A stretch of DNA of 64,000 nucleotides from Azospirillum oryzae. GTDB lineage: Bacteria > Pseudomonadota > Alphaproteobacteria > Azospirillales > Azospirillaceae. The position numbers and the translations under genes were made by a program. Positions 17,171 to 26,459 of the stretch are shown piece after piece; the first letter of the stretch is position 1; each line of letters starts with the position of its first letter. The stretch spans positions 202,928 through 266,927 of the forward strand of contig NZ_VTTM01000009.1 in the NCBI RefSeq assembly GCF_008364795.1. The letters run 5' to 3'. Under the pieces are notes generated by a model. That model searched no databases and had not been told where the DNA came from. It saw only the letters and a list, made by a program, of their open reading frames with translations.

Positions 17171-18406
17171 TCATCCGTTGCGCGGGCGCCTCAGCCTGTG
17201 CAAGACGAATAATACCAGAGCGATGGATTCCGCCACGGCAGCGGCGAGCCCGATCGCGGAGACAGAATGGTCCATGATGAGCGCGGATCCCAACGCACTG
17301 CCTACGCTGAAGCCGATGTACATGACCGACGTGTTGAGCGAGAGCGTTACAGGAGCCGCGGGTGCCCCCCCAGCGCTGATGAGTTGGGCCATCTGCGCCG
17401 GATAGAATCCCCATACACTAACGCCCCACACGACTATTGACACCATCACGGGGATCAGCGCTCGATCTGGCGGCAGGAAAGCTGCGCTCGCCGCCAGCGT
17501 CAGGAAAGCCATCGCCAGGAGGGTAAGGGCAGGCCCGATGACGAAGGATGAGCCTAGCCGATCATTGAGCGAGCCCCCGAGAACCATGCCAACGGCGGCT
17601 GACACGCCCCAGACGAACACGGCGCCTGACACGCCCTCATCGCCAAAGTCGAGAACCGCTTGGAGATAAGGTGCAATGAAAGGATAAGCTGTGAAAGCAC
17701 CCATTGCCCAGAAGAACGTCAGTGACAGAGCCTTTACAACGGCGGGCTGAGCTGCAACCCGAAGACGCTCAGACGCACTCGCGACGCGGATGCCATTTCC
17801 CGCACCTTTGGCAATTCCAAACGACAGGCCCAAGGCGGCAATGGCCGCGAGCACGCCGACACAGAGAAACGTCGCACGCCACCCGAGCGCGTGGCCGATG
17901 ATGGAGCCCAGTGGCAGGCCGAGAGCAATGGCGACGGTTGCGCCCCCGGTGACGAGGGCGAGTGCCCGTCCACGTCGGTCCGGTGCAACGATCGCGCCCA
18001 CCAGTGCACTGGCGTTTGGTAAGTAAAGACCGGCCGACAATGCAAGCAGAACGCGCGCAGCCATGATCCCCGAAAATCCTGTAGAGCGCCAAGCAACGAT
18101 GTTCGCCGCTGCAAAGATGGCCATCGCTCCGACCAGGAGATTGCGCCGGTTCAGCGCTCCGGTCATGACGGTCAGGATTGGTGAGCTGATTGCGAGTGTC
18201 AGCGTAAACATGGTTACGAGCATCGCAGCCTGCGAAACCGGCAAAGCGAGATCGCCGGCGATCTGCGGCAGGAGCGGGGCGATCATGAACCCCTCTGTGC
18301 CGATCGCGAACGCACCGAGCGACATGCAGTAGATCGGCAACAGACCTCGCTGCTGAGGCAACGATTGACTGGGCTGCGCGGGAATGGATTGGCTTTGCGG
18401 CTTCAT
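17171..18406 (-). CDS. MFS efflux transporter (DHA1/AraJ-like)
   Basis: About 411 residues from ATG 18406 (the open frame extends to 18502). Twelve hydrophobic segments; FAIGTEGFMIAPLLPQIAGDL in the first helix region and NRRNLLVGAMAIFAAAN after helix 2 are typical of sugar-efflux/chloramphenicol-resistance-type DHA1 exporters. Should expel small molecules by proton antiport. Divergent from a GlxA-like AraC regulator 110 bp away, which is the usual arrangement for a regulated pump. Base composition is less GC-extreme than in the flagellar genes, in keeping with acquisition next to the IS element. Confidence 0.85.
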   Translation of the reverse strand: MKPQSQSIPAQPSQSLPQQRGLLPIYCMSLGAFAIGTEGFMIAPLLPQIAGDLALPVSQAAMLVTMFTLTLAISSPILTVMTGALNRRNLLVGAMAIFAAANIVAWRSTGFSGIMAARVLLALSAGLYLPNASALVGAIVAPDRRGRALALVTGGATVAIALGLPLGSIIGHALGWRATFLCVGVLAAIAALGLSFGIAKGAGNGIRVASASERLRVAAQPAVVKALSLTFFWAMGAFTAYPFIAPYLQAVLDFGDEGVSGAVFVWGVSAAVGMVLGGSLNDRLGSSFVIGPALTLLAMAFLTLAASAAFLPPDRALIPVMVSIVVWGVSVWGFYPAQMAQLISAGGAPAAPVTLSLNTSVMYIGFSVGSALGSALIMDHSVSAIGLAAAVAESIALVLFVLHRLRRPRNG

Positions 18407-18516
18407 CGCTGTGAAACGCCCCCTCGTGCGTTGGTCAGGATGCGGAAACCTAGCCTTGACGGAAGATGTCTTGAATGTCTTAGTCATGTCATTTTCAGAC
18501 ATTCGGGGCGTCCGGC

Positions 18517-19512
18517 ATGCCGACGATTGGATTCCTGCTCCATCCCCAGTTCTCGCCGATGGGACTGGCCATGGCCGCGGCCTTTGACGTGGCCAACCAG
18601 CAATCGGGCACCCGCATCTATGATCTCGTTATGCTTTCGGATGCCGGCGGTCTCGTCGGAGGCTCGATGGGGATCGCTGTCCAGACCGAAGCCTTGTCGG
18701 ACCGATACCTCGATGTTGTCGTGGTCGGCGGCGGGGTCGAAGCGGCGACGCCGGTGACGATCGCCTTTCTCAGGAATGCCGTGGGCCGCGTGAGCAGGAT
18801 CGCCGCGACCTGCACGGCGGCCTTCGTGCTGGCGGAAGCTGGGCTGCTTGATGGGCGGCGTGCAACGACGCATTGGGCACGGGCGCGTGAACTCCAGCTT
18901 CGCTATCCCCTTGCGAAGATCGAGGAGGATCGCATTTTCGTGGAAGATGGGCCCATCTGGACCTCGGCCGGCATGACCGCCGGACTCGACCTCGCGCTCG
19001 CTTTCATCGAGCGTGATCTCGGAATCGAAGCTGCTCGGTCCGTGTCACGGGCTCTGGTCATGTATCACCGCCGCAGTGGCGGGCAATCACAGTTCTCGAT
19101 CCTTCTCGAACTCGAACCGAAATCGGACCGCATTCAGAAAGTCCTCACCTACGCGCGCCGTCACCTTGCGAACAGGCTGGATGTGGAGGAATTGGCGGGA
19201 GTCGCGGGTCTCGGCACGCGGCAATTCAACCGAGTCTTCATCCGGGAGACCGGTCAGTCGCCCGCCAAGGCGATCGAGCATCTCAGGCTGGAAGCCGCCC
19301 GAAGCTTGATGGAGGACACGGATCAGACGATTGATGCGGTGGCACAGCAAACAGGATTCGCCGACCGCAATCGAATGCGTCGTGCGTTTTTGCGCGCCTT
19401 TGGGCAGCCGCCACAGACCATCCGGCGCGCAACGCTCGCGACACATACGGACGGCATGGATAGACAGGGCATGATCTCACTTCGGCCAATATCCGCCAAA
19501 GCTACCAGCTGA
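18517..19512 (+). CDS. GlxA-family AraC-type transcriptional regulator
   Basis: 331 residues with two domains: an N-terminal DJ-1/PfpI-like amidotransferase fold (1 to ~190, nucleophile-position Cys99 in AATCTAAFVLAEAGLLDGR) and a C-terminal AraC DNA-binding domain with two helix-turn-helix units (LDVEELAGVAGLGTRQFNRVF and TIDAVAQQTGFADRNRMRRAF). GlxA regulators respond to small molecules. The divergent MFS gene is the likely target. ATG at 18517 starts the family-typical PTIGFLLHPQF. Confidence 0.9.
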   Translation: MPTIGFLLHPQFSPMGLAMAAAFDVANQQSGTRIYDLVMLSDAGGLVGGSMGIAVQTEALSDRYLDVVVVGGGVEAATPVTIAFLRNAVGRVSRIAATCTAAFVLAEAGLLDGRRATTHWARARELQLRYPLAKIEEDRIFVEDGPIWTSAGMTAGLDLALAFIERDLGIEAARSVSRALVMYHRRSGGQSQFSILLELEPKSDRIQKVLTYARRHLANRLDVEELAGVAGLGTRQFNRVFIRETGQSPAKAIEHLRLEAARSLMEDTDQTIDAVAQQTGFADRNRMRRAFLRAFGQPPQTIRRATLATHTDGMDRQGMISLRPISAKATS

Positions 19513-19934
19513 GCATTGCTTGCCGAAAGACTTGCTGGTCTCCAACGCCGAGTTGCCTTGGCGCATGGAACTGCTGTCAACACGACCAACCCCATGTACG
19601 TTGCTGGGCCAAAGGTGACTCGTTTCACCCTCGGTGGCGAACGAGACTTGCGCCGAGTGGGCCGAGGCGTTGCATAGGACAGAGCGGGCGAGCGACGGAG
19701 CCGAGGGACAGCATTCCATCATCGCTACTTCACGTGTCATGTTTCGCGCCGCCTCCCCACTTTCGAAACGGGTTGTCAGAAAGCTGCGGAGATGGATCAC
19801 GGATGGCGCCTATGAGTGGCTTCTCTTTGAATTGGCTGAGGGAAATAGGGGTTTTCCCGAATATTCTTTAATTACATCTTCATAATCCATTCTCAAATTT
19901 AATACGGCAACTTTACATCCAGGTTCTTTGAATA
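19513..19934. other. 420-bp gap without a supported gene
   Basis: Between the GlxA-like gene and the receiver gene. Short frames exist on both strands (for example 19634-19885 plus, 19477-19800 minus), but neither has a convincing ribosome site, family motif or codon bias. The segment GPKVTRFTLGGERDLRRVGRG in one plus frame looks like decayed coding sequence, so this may be debris of a mobile element. Composition falls sharply towards AT after about 19830. Confidence 0.4.
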
Positions 19935-20462
19935 ATGGGCATCGCGAACAACATTTGCAGGAAGCCATGTAATTTTAAATCTACGTCCGCCTTGATTGTT
20001 GACTTTAATATATCGTCCAGCGAATTAATGGAAAGAACCCTTACTGGCCTTAAACTGAAGCACATCTACCGCTCATTTTCCACCGAAGACGCTCTCTCGC
20101 TTCTTTCAGAGAACGAGATCGGCATTGTCATCGTAAACGCAGATACGATCCGCGAAAAAGCGCTTCAACTGCTGGAGATGATCAGATTTCGCCAGACAAA
20201 AGACCCATGTCTGGAGGAAAAAATAAAACATATCTCGATAATCCCATTCGTAATCATCAGCTCTGCAGTGACGCCGAAAATGGCGGAAAAAGTGGCAGAT
20301 GCAGGAATCTGCGCATTGGTTTCAATGCCGTTCAAGCCGATTGAATTTATGAAGAAGATCAAAAACCTACTTTACGTGCACTGCGAAGACAATTGCTTCA
20401 ATATGGCAAGTCCTTCGCTTGAAGGCAGCGACTTGCTGGAGGAGCCCGGCAGCCCTCGCTGA
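19935..20462 (+). CDS. Stand-alone receiver-domain protein with altered phosphosite
   Basis: 175 residues with CheY-like pattern: strand ALIVDFN (19-25, one acidic residue instead of two), strand GIVIVN with Asn68 at the phosphoacceptor position (Asp70 two residues on), Ser110 after FVIIS, and conserved Lys134 in MPFKPIEFM. The ~25-residue tail is unstructured. Loss of the Asp suggests signalling without phosphorylation or a partner-binding role. It is AT-richer than its surroundings (about 40-50% GC in two hand-counted lines), so probably acquired. It ends 86 bp before the flhB stop, convergent with the flagellar operon. Confidence 0.75.
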   Translation: MGIANNICRKPCNFKSTSALIVDFNISSSELMERTLTGLKLKHIYRSFSTEDALSLLSENEIGIVIVNADTIREKALQLLEMIRFRQTKDPCLEEKIKHISIIPFVIISSAVTPKMAEKVADAGICALVSMPFKPIEFMKKIKNLLYVHCEDNCFNMASPSLEGSDLLEEPGSPR

Positions 20463-20548
20463 CGTAAAGCCAGGAGTTCTGCGTCCTCGACGGCGACATT
20501 TGAGAAGACATCCCTCCTGTGGGGCAGAGGGCGTTTCCTTCCCTTCCC

Positions 20549-21631
20549 TCACCCCCTCCGCGCCAAACCGCCCTTCAGCTTCAGCACGTAGGTGATGACC
20601 TCGGCCACAGCTTGGTAATGCTGGAGCGGGATGGTGGCGTCGACCTCCGCCGAGGCGTGGAGGGCGCGGGCGAGCGGCGGGTTCTCGACGATGGGGATGT
20701 CGTGTTCCTGGGCCAGCGCGCGGATACGCAGCGCGATCAGGTCGGCGCCCTTGGCGAGGCAGATCGGGGCGGCGGTGCGGCCGCGCTCGTATTCCAACGC
20801 GACGGCGAAGTGGGTGGGGTTGGTGATGACCACCGTGGCGCGCGGGACGTTCGCCATCATGCGCTTCTTCGAACGCGAGCGGCGGATGTCGCGCAGGCGG
20901 GCCTTGGCGTTGGGGTCGCCCTCGATCTGCTTGTATTCGTCCTTGATCTCCTGGTGGCTCATGCGCAGGCGGCGGCGCCATTCCAGGCGGTTCCACAGCA
21001 CATCCACCGCCGCCATCAGGACGGTCGCCAGCAGCACCGCCAGCAGCAGCCGCAAGGTCACGTCCCGCAGCAGCACGGGCAATCCGGCGACGTCCATGCC
21101 CACAGTATCCTCCGTCCATGCGATGTAGGGCGCCAGCGCGTGCCAGGCAGCAGCGCTGATGATGGCGAGCTTGACCAGGCTCTTGGCGAATTCGACCAGC
21201 GCCGGGCGGCCGGCGATCCGCTTCCAGCCCGACGCGGGCGACAGATGCGACCATTTCGGCCGGATGCGGTCGGAGGCCACGACGAACCGCCCCTGCCCCA
21301 GCGCCGACACCACCACCCCGCCAAGCAGGATGCCCAGCACCGGCAGCAGGGCCACCGCGACGCCGCCGATCAGCCAAGCGAGGCTGTGGATGACGTCGAT
21401 GGCGCTGCCGTCGATGCGGATGTCGTCGGGATTCTCGATCAGCGGCAGAAGCAGGGCCGACAGGTTCGACGCGACGCCGGGCACCGCCATCAGCACGATC
21501 ATCCAGGCGGCGACCATCGCCGACAGCAGGCCGACGTCGCGGGCACGGGGGACGTCGCCCTTCTCCGCCGCCTCGCGCAGGCGTTTCTCTGTCGGTTCCT
21601 CTGTCTTCTGTTCATCGTCCTGCTCCGCCAT
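20549..21631 (-). CDS. flhB: Flagellar export apparatus switch protein FlhB
   Basis: 360 residues: four membrane helices (about 30-200) and the cytoplasmic autocleavage domain with the invariant NPTH (VVITNPTHFAVALEYERG, about 265). FlhB gates the type III export pore and switches from rod/hook to filament substrates. N-terminal EEPTEKRLREAAEKGDVPRARD is the family signature. It follows fliR by 3 bp at the end of flhA-fliR-flhB. A separate 94-residue protein at 39464 resembles its C-terminal domain. Confidence 0.97.
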   Translation of the reverse strand: MAEQDDEQKTEEPTEKRLREAAEKGDVPRARDVGLLSAMVAAWMIVLMAVPGVASNLSALLLPLIENPDDIRIDGSAIDVIHSLAWLIGGVAVALLPVLGILLGGVVVSALGQGRFVVASDRIRPKWSHLSPASGWKRIAGRPALVEFAKSLVKLAIISAAAWHALAPYIAWTEDTVGMDVAGLPVLLRDVTLRLLLAVLLATVLMAAVDVLWNRLEWRRRLRMSHQEIKDEYKQIEGDPNAKARLRDIRRSRSKKRMMANVPRATVVITNPTHFAVALEYERGRTAAPICLAKGADLIALRIRALAQEHDIPIVENPPLARALHASAEVDATIPLQHYQAVAEVITYVLKLKGGLARRG

Positions 21632-21634
21632 GCG

Positions 21635-22393
21635 TCAGGACCCCGACAGCCAGCCGCCGAGTGCGGCGACGAAGGCGGTCAGCATGGCGCCGGCGGTCGC
21701 CATGAACAGGCCCATGCCAACCATCAGCACGCCGGGGGTGGCGACGAAATAGACGGGCATCGCCGGCATCACCCGGTTGACCAGCCCGAGCGCCACATTC
21801 ACCACCAGCCCATAGAGGATGAAGGGCGCCGCCAGCCCCACCCCCAGCCGAAAGGTGGTCGCCAGCAGTTCGGCGAAGCGCTGGGCGACCATGCCGAGGT
21901 CGGGGAACACCCCCGCCGGCCAGGAGCCGTAGGAACGCGCCAGCGCGCCGATCATCAGGTAATGCACATCCGATGCGAACAGCAGGGCCAGCCCGCCGAT
22001 CAGCAGCACGCCGGACAGAACCGATCCGCCCTCGAACCCCGCCGCCTCCATGGAGAAGGGGTTGCTGAGGCCGACGACCTGGGCCGTCAGCGCGCCGGTG
22101 GTCTGCAAGGCCGCCATGAACAGCCGGGCGCCGAGGCCGAGATAGGCGCCGACCAGCGTCTCCCCCGCCAGCGCGCGCAGCATCTCAACCGGCTGGTCCG
22201 GCATGCGCTCGGGCAGGCCATCCACCCCCGGCAGCAGAACCAGCGTGACGATGATCGCCAGCGCCGCCCGCACCCGCATCGGCACCGCCGCCTCGCCGAA
22301 GCCCGGCAACAGGCCGATGGCCGCCGCCACCCGCGCCAGCACGATGAAGCCGCGATAGATCTCCAGGGTCAGGAACTGGCTGAGGTCCACCAT
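21635..22393 (-). CDS. fliR: Flagellar export gate protein FliR
   Basis: 252 residues, six or so membrane helices, with FIVLARVAAAIGLLPGFGE near the N-terminus and PFILYGLVVNVALGLVNRVMPAMPVYFVATP near the end, which is the conserved FliR pattern. FliR forms the core of the export gate with FliP and FliQ. Four bases separate it from flhA and three from flhB. Confidence 0.96.
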   Translation of the reverse strand: MVDLSQFLTLEIYRGFIVLARVAAAIGLLPGFGEAAVPMRVRAALAIIVTLVLLPGVDGLPERMPDQPVEMLRALAGETLVGAYLGLGARLFMAALQTTGALTAQVVGLSNPFSMEAAGFEGGSVLSGVLLIGGLALLFASDVHYLMIGALARSYGSWPAGVFPDLGMVAQRFAELLATTFRLGVGLAAPFILYGLVVNVALGLVNRVMPAMPVYFVATPGVLMVGMGLFMATAGAMLTAFVAALGGWLSGS

Positions 22394-22397
22394 CCGG

Positions 22398-24491
22398 CTA
22401 GACCTGATCGACGGTCTTGAGCGACGCCTTGCGGTGCAGCTCGGCGTGGCTCAGCACCGGGGTCATCGGGCTGACCCGCTCCAGCAGGGAGCGGACGAAG
22501 GGCCGCACCTCCGCCCCCACCAGCAGGGCCGGCCAGACCTGGGAGGTCGCGTGCTTCTGGATTTTCAGGCGGACGGCGGTCAGGAACTCCTGCACCTGGC
22601 TTGGCGGCATCACGAAGCGGCGGTCGTCGCCCTCCACCACGATGTGGTCGAGCAGCGCCTGCTCCCAGCGCGGGCTGAGCGCGATGACCGAGACGAAACC
22701 GTCCGGACCGGCCAGACCCTGGTGGATCTGCTGGCCCAGCCGCATCCGCACATGTTCGGTGATGAGGGTGATGTGGCGGGTCCAGCCCACCGCCTCCGCC
22801 ACTGCTTCGACGATGGCCGGCAGGTTGCGGATCGACACCCGCTCCGACAACAGCTGCTGGAGCACGCGCTGGAGCACGACCAGCGAGATCTGGCTCGGCA
22901 CCATGTCGTTGATGAGCTTCTGGTACTCGCGGCCCAACCCGTCGATCAGCTTCTGCAAGGCGGCGAAGGTCAGCAGGGTGGAGAGGTTGTCCTTGATGAC
23001 CTCGGTCAGGTGGGTGGTGATGACGCTTTCCGGATCGACGACGGTGTAGCCCTTCGCCACCGCCTCTTCATGACGGGCCGGGTCGATCCATTTGGCTTGC
23101 AGGCCGAAGGTCGGCTCGCGCGTCGCGTCGCCGGCGATGTCGGGAACGGCGCCGCCGGTGGGGTCGATGGCGAGCAGGTGCTTGGGCCGAACCTCGCCCT
23201 TCGCCGCTTCCACCCCCATGATGCTGATGACGTAGCTCTTGGGCGGCAGGAAGCTGGAATCCTTGATGCGGACCGACGGCAGGACGAAGCCGAACTCGGT
23301 GGCGAAGCGCTTGCGCAGCGTCTTCACCTTCGTGGTCAGCGGTCCGTTCTTGTTCAGGATCAGCGGGACGAGGTGATTGCCGACCTCCACCTTCACCTCG
23401 TCGACCTTCAGCATGTCCTCCACCGCCTCTTCCGGGACGGCGGGCGGCGCCTTGCGGCTTTCCTCCAGCTTGGCCAGCGCGGCGGCGCGGGCCTTGCGGC
23501 GCGGGGCGTACCAGCCGAGCGCGGCGAAGGCGGCGCCGATGGCGAGGAAGGGCGCCATCGGCAGGCCCGGCGTCAGCGCCAGCGCCCCCAGCAGCCCGGC
23601 CGCCACCAGCAGCGCCTTCGGGTAGGCGCCGAGCTGGTCGATCACCGCCTTTTCGGCGGAGCCGATGTTGCCGCCCTTGGTCACCAGCAGGCCGGCGGCC
23701 AGCGACACCACCAGCGCCGGGATCTGCGTCGCCAGCCCGTCGCCCACCGTCAGGGTGGTGTAGGCGGATGCGGCGGCGTCGAAGCTCATCCCCTTCTGGA
23801 CGATGCCGATCGCCATGCCGCCCAGCACGTTGATGACGGTGATGACCAGACCGGCCACCGCATCGCCGCGCACGAATTTGGAGGCGCCGTCCATCGCGCC
23901 GTAGAAGGTGCTTTCGTCCTCCAGCTCCTTGCGGCGGCGGCGCGCCTCGGCCTCGTCGATCATGCCGGCGGAGAGGTCGGCGTCGATGGCCATCTGCTTG
24001 CCGGGAATGGCGTCCAGCGTGAAACGCGCCCCGACCTCGGCGATGCGGGTGGCGCCCTTGGTGATGACGACGAAGTTGATGACGACCAGGATGCAGAAGA
24101 TCACCACGCCGATGACGAAGTTGCCGCCCATCACGAACTGGCTGAAGCCCTGGATGACGTGGCCGGCGGCGCCGTGGCCGTTGTGCCCCTCGCTGAGGAT
24201 CAGGCGGGTGGACGCGATGTTCAGCGCCAGCCGCAGCATCGTCACCACCAGCAGCACGGTGGGGAAGGAGGAGAAGTCGAGCGGGCGCGGGATCCACAGG
24301 GAGACCATCAGCACCAGCACCGCGACCGAGAAGGACAGCGCCAGCCCGAGATCGAGGAACCAGGACGGCACCGGCAGGAACAGCACCGCCAGCACCAGCA
24401 GGATGCCGACCGCGAACAGCACGTCGCGGTTCGCCAGCCCGATGTCGCCGAGCAGGCCGAACCGGCTGCGGACGTGATCCGTGAGGGTCAT
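22398..24491 (-). CDS. flhA: Flagellar export gate protein FlhA
   Basis: 697 residues from ATG 24491. Eight N-terminal membrane segments with the FHIPEP-type region (SFPTVLLVVTMLRLALNIASTRLIL, TKGATRIAEVGARFTLDAIPGKQMAIDADL) and a large cytosolic substrate-docking domain ending in HAELHRKASLKTVDQV. An in-frame TTG at 24533 would overlap the predicted -10 element (24533-24538), so the internal ATG is the better start. Heads flhA-fliR-flhB. Confidence 0.96.
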   Translation of the reverse strand: MTLTDHVRSRFGLLGDIGLANRDVLFAVGILLVLAVLFLPVPSWFLDLGLALSFSVAVLVLMVSLWIPRPLDFSSFPTVLLVVTMLRLALNIASTRLILSEGHNGHGAAGHVIQGFSQFVMGGNFVIGVVIFCILVVINFVVITKGATRIAEVGARFTLDAIPGKQMAIDADLSAGMIDEAEARRRRKELEDESTFYGAMDGASKFVRGDAVAGLVITVINVLGGMAIGIVQKGMSFDAAASAYTTLTVGDGLATQIPALVVSLAAGLLVTKGGNIGSAEKAVIDQLGAYPKALLVAAGLLGALALTPGLPMAPFLAIGAAFAALGWYAPRRKARAAALAKLEESRKAPPAVPEEAVEDMLKVDEVKVEVGNHLVPLILNKNGPLTTKVKTLRKRFATEFGFVLPSVRIKDSSFLPPKSYVISIMGVEAAKGEVRPKHLLAIDPTGGAVPDIAGDATREPTFGLQAKWIDPARHEEAVAKGYTVVDPESVITTHLTEVIKDNLSTLLTFAALQKLIDGLGREYQKLINDMVPSQISLVVLQRVLQQLLSERVSIRNLPAIVEAVAEAVGWTRHITLITEHVRMRLGQQIHQGLAGPDGFVSVIALSPRWEQALLDHIVVEGDDRRFVMPPSQVQEFLTAVRLKIQKHATSQVWPALLVGAEVRPFVRSLLERVSPMTPVLSHAELHRKASLKTVDQV

Positions 24492-24532
24492 GGGGGTCCG
24501 GATGGGTTCGAGGGAGGGACGATTGTCCGGCA

Positions 24533-24566
24533 ACGATAGGGGGGTGCGGTAAAACCGGGATTTAAG
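24533..24566 (-). promoter_or_regulatory. CtrA-type promoter of flhA
   Basis: Minus-strand order: TAAA-N7-TTTA-N11-TATCGT, with the half-sites in 24549-24566 (centre CCCGG) and the -10 at 24533-24538. Same layout as before motA, flgE, fliI, flgB and flagellin. Leaves about 40 bp to the ATG. Confidence 0.7.
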
Positions 24567-24582
24567 CGGCTCCCCTGGGCTG

Positions 24583-25350
24583 TCATTGGCTCGGCAGCAG
24601 CGGGCGGGCCGGGCCGTCGGCGAACAGGCCGGACAGGAAGCTGAGACGGCCCCGCTCCGCCGCGGTCCAGGTCGGGGCGGCGCCGCCGGGGCCGGCCGCC
24701 AGCGTCTCCAGATAGCCGAGCGCGCCGGCGACCCAGCGCAGATTGCCGGTCACCCGCTGGCGATAGGCCTCGCCGCGCTCTGACTGGGCGGAGTGGTAGC
24801 GGGCGATGGCGGTTTCCAACGAACCGTGGTCGCGCCGCAGCGCCGACAGGAAGGACGCGGCATAGCGGGCGTTGGCGACCGGATCGAAAGCGGTGGCAAG
24901 GTCGGGAAAGGCGTCGGGGTGCCAGCGCAGGTTCACTTGCAGGCAGCCGACGTCGATGGACTGCACGCCGCGCGCCTGCGTTTCGCGCACGAAGGCGATT
25001 GCCGCGTCGCGGGTCGGGAAATAGTGGGACCGCCCTTCGGTGTTGACGGTCCAGGGCCAGGCGGTGAACAGCCGGTCCTCCGTCCGCCGGCCGGATTCGG
25101 TGAAGCCCATCGCCAGCAGCAGATGGTCGGAAATGCCGGCCGCCTTCTCCGCGTCGAGGATGGCGGCGATGCACTGCGCTTCCGGCGGCAGGGTTTTGGC
25201 CGGGGGCTGGGGCGGCGGTTTCGACGGGGCGTAGAGCGCGGTGCTCCACACGCCGATCTGCGAAGGGTTGGCCGGCGGCGCCGCCGCACCGCCGGCCGGA
25301 CTTACGAGCAGCCCGAGAAGGGGGACCATGACCGCTCGCAACCGGAGCAT
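24583..25350 (-). CDS. Lytic transglycosylase (SLT domain), flagellar-associated
   Basis: 255 residues: signal peptide (1 to ~23), Pro-rich linker, then a lysozyme-like SLT domain with catalytic Glu85 in LLAMGFTESGR and later DVGCLQVN and AIARYHS motifs. In alphaproteobacteria FlgJ lacks a muramidase domain and a separate periplasmic SLT (SltF in Rhodobacter) opens peptidoglycan for the rod; the short FlgJ at 62343 fits that division of labour. Start overlaps the fliQ stop by one base. Assignment to the flagellum rests on family plus position. Confidence 0.88.
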   Translation of the reverse strand: MLRLRAVMVPLLGLLVSPAGGAAAPPANPSQIGVWSTALYAPSKPPPQPPAKTLPPEAQCIAAILDAEKAAGISDHLLLAMGFTESGRRTEDRLFTAWPWTVNTEGRSHYFPTRDAAIAFVRETQARGVQSIDVGCLQVNLRWHPDAFPDLATAFDPVANARYAASFLSALRRDHGSLETAIARYHSAQSERGEAYRQRVTGNLRWVAGALGYLETLAAGPGGAAPTWTAAERGRLSFLSGLFADGPARPLLPSQ

Positions 25351-25616
25351 CAGTCGATGGCGACGATCAGGTCGCTCAGCCGGTCGGCGTAGGTGGCGAG
25401 CGTGCCGTACATGAAGGGCAGCGCCAGCACCGTCACCACCAGGATCGCGACGATCTTCGGCACGAAGGTCAGCGTCATCTCCTGCACCTGGGTCAGCGCC
25501 TGCACCAGCGAGATCGTCACGCCCACCACCACCGCCACGATCAGCGGCGGCGCCGCGACCAGCAGGGTCGTCCAGATGCCGCTGCGCAGCACCTCCAGCA
25601 CGTCGGCCTGGTTCAT
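25350..25616 (-). CDS. fliQ: Flagellar export gate protein FliQ
   Basis: 88 residues, two membrane helices, with WTTLLVAAPPLIVAVVVGVTISLVQALTQVQEMTLTFVPKI matching FliQ almost throughout. Part of the FliPQR export gate. Located between fliE and the transglycosylase gene, separated from fliP (39.7 kb), which is unusual compared with fliPQR operons but common in alphaproteobacteria. Confidence 0.96.
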   Translation of the reverse strand: MNQADVLEVLRSGIWTTLLVAAPPLIVAVVVGVTISLVQALTQVQEMTLTFVPKIVAILVVTVLALPFMYGTLATYADRLSDLIVAID

Positions 25617-25643
25617 GGGGGATCCTCTTACAAGCGCACCCGC

Positions 25644-26003
25644 TCAAACCGCGATGCGCATGATCTCCTGATACGCCTGGACCATCTTGTCGCGGATGGC
25701 GACGACGCTCTGCACCGTCATCTCGGCGGCCAGGACCGAACGCACGACGTCCTGCGCGCTGGCCTTGCCCGAAACGGCGGCGAGCGAGACGCGCTCGCTC
25801 TCCTTCAGCGTGTCGACGGCCTGCGAGATCGACTTGTCGAGGAAGCCGCCGAAGTCGCTCTCGGCGCTGGCGGCAACCGCATCGGGCTGGCCGGCGGCGG
25901 ACAGGGGCGACGTGGCCGCCTGGGTCTCGGCAAGACCCCCGGCAATCGGGCTGCGGTTGGCGGCGTAGGCGGCGGCGACGCGGCCGACGGACATCTCGAT
26001 CAT
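25644..26003 (-). CDS. fliE: Flagellar hook-basal body protein FliE
   Basis: 119 residues. C-terminal SVVAIRDKMVQAYQEIMRI is the FliE signature; the N-terminal 45 residues are variable and Ala-rich. FliE joins the MS ring and the rod. ATG at 26003 or the Met three codons on (both plausible). Follows flgC by 11 bp. Confidence 0.94.
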   Translation of the reverse strand: MIEMSVGRVAAAYAANRSPIAGGLAETQAATSPLSAAGQPDAVAASAESDFGGFLDKSISQAVDTLKESERVSLAAVSGKASAQDVVRSVLAAEMTVQSVVAIRDKMVQAYQEIMRIAV

Positions 26004-26014
26004 GGGACGGCTCC

Positions 26015-26434
26015 TCAGCTGCGCAGCAGGTCGACGACGCGGGTCATCATCGCGCGCGACTGTTCGATGACGTTCATGCTGGCCTCGAAGGCGCGGCCGG
26101 CCTCGCGCATGTCCATCATCTCGATCAGCGGCTGCACGTTGGGCTTCTTGACATAGCCCTTGTCGTCGGCCGCCGGATGCGAGGGATCGTAGGCGAGCTG
26201 GAAATCGCTGCGGTCGCGGCCGATCTGCTTGACCTGCACCAGCTCCGCCCCGACACCGCGGTCCATCACGCTGTCGAAGGACACCGTCTTGCGGCGATAG
26301 GGGTCGCCGCCCTTGGAGTTGGCGGTGCTGTCGGCGTTGGCGAGGTTTTCCGCCACCACGCGCAGGCGGGTCGATTGCGCCTGAAGCCCGGCACCGGCGA
26401 TCTTCAGCGTGGCGCCGAGGACATCGTTCATCAT
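26015..26434 (-). CDS. flgC: Proximal rod protein FlgC
   Basis: 139 residues. Contains AGAGLQAQSTRLRVVAENLANADST (rod-protein N-terminal motif) and the FlgC C-terminal MREAGRAFEASMNVIEQSRAMMTRVVDLL. ATG at 26434 has GGAG seven bases upstream, which favours it over the next ATG at 26431. Between flgB (25 bp) and fliE. Confidence 0.95.
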   Translation of the reverse strand: MMNDVLGATLKIAGAGLQAQSTRLRVVAENLANADSTANSKGGDPYRRKTVSFDSVMDRGVGAELVQVKQIGRDRSDFQLAYDPSHPAADDKGYVKKPNVQPLIEMMDMREAGRAFEASMNVIEQSRAMMTRVVDLLRS

Positions 26435-26459
26435 CGCTCGTCTCCGTCCTAAAAAGCCG

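Noticed and set aside
19477..19885. Short frames on both strands between the GlxA-like gene and the receiver gene
   Set aside because: No ribosome site or motif. The segment is noted as a gap with possible decayed sequence rather than as a gene.
22434..24539. A 701-codon plus-strand frame opposite flhA
   Set aside because: Antisense shadow of flhA with no recognisable domain.
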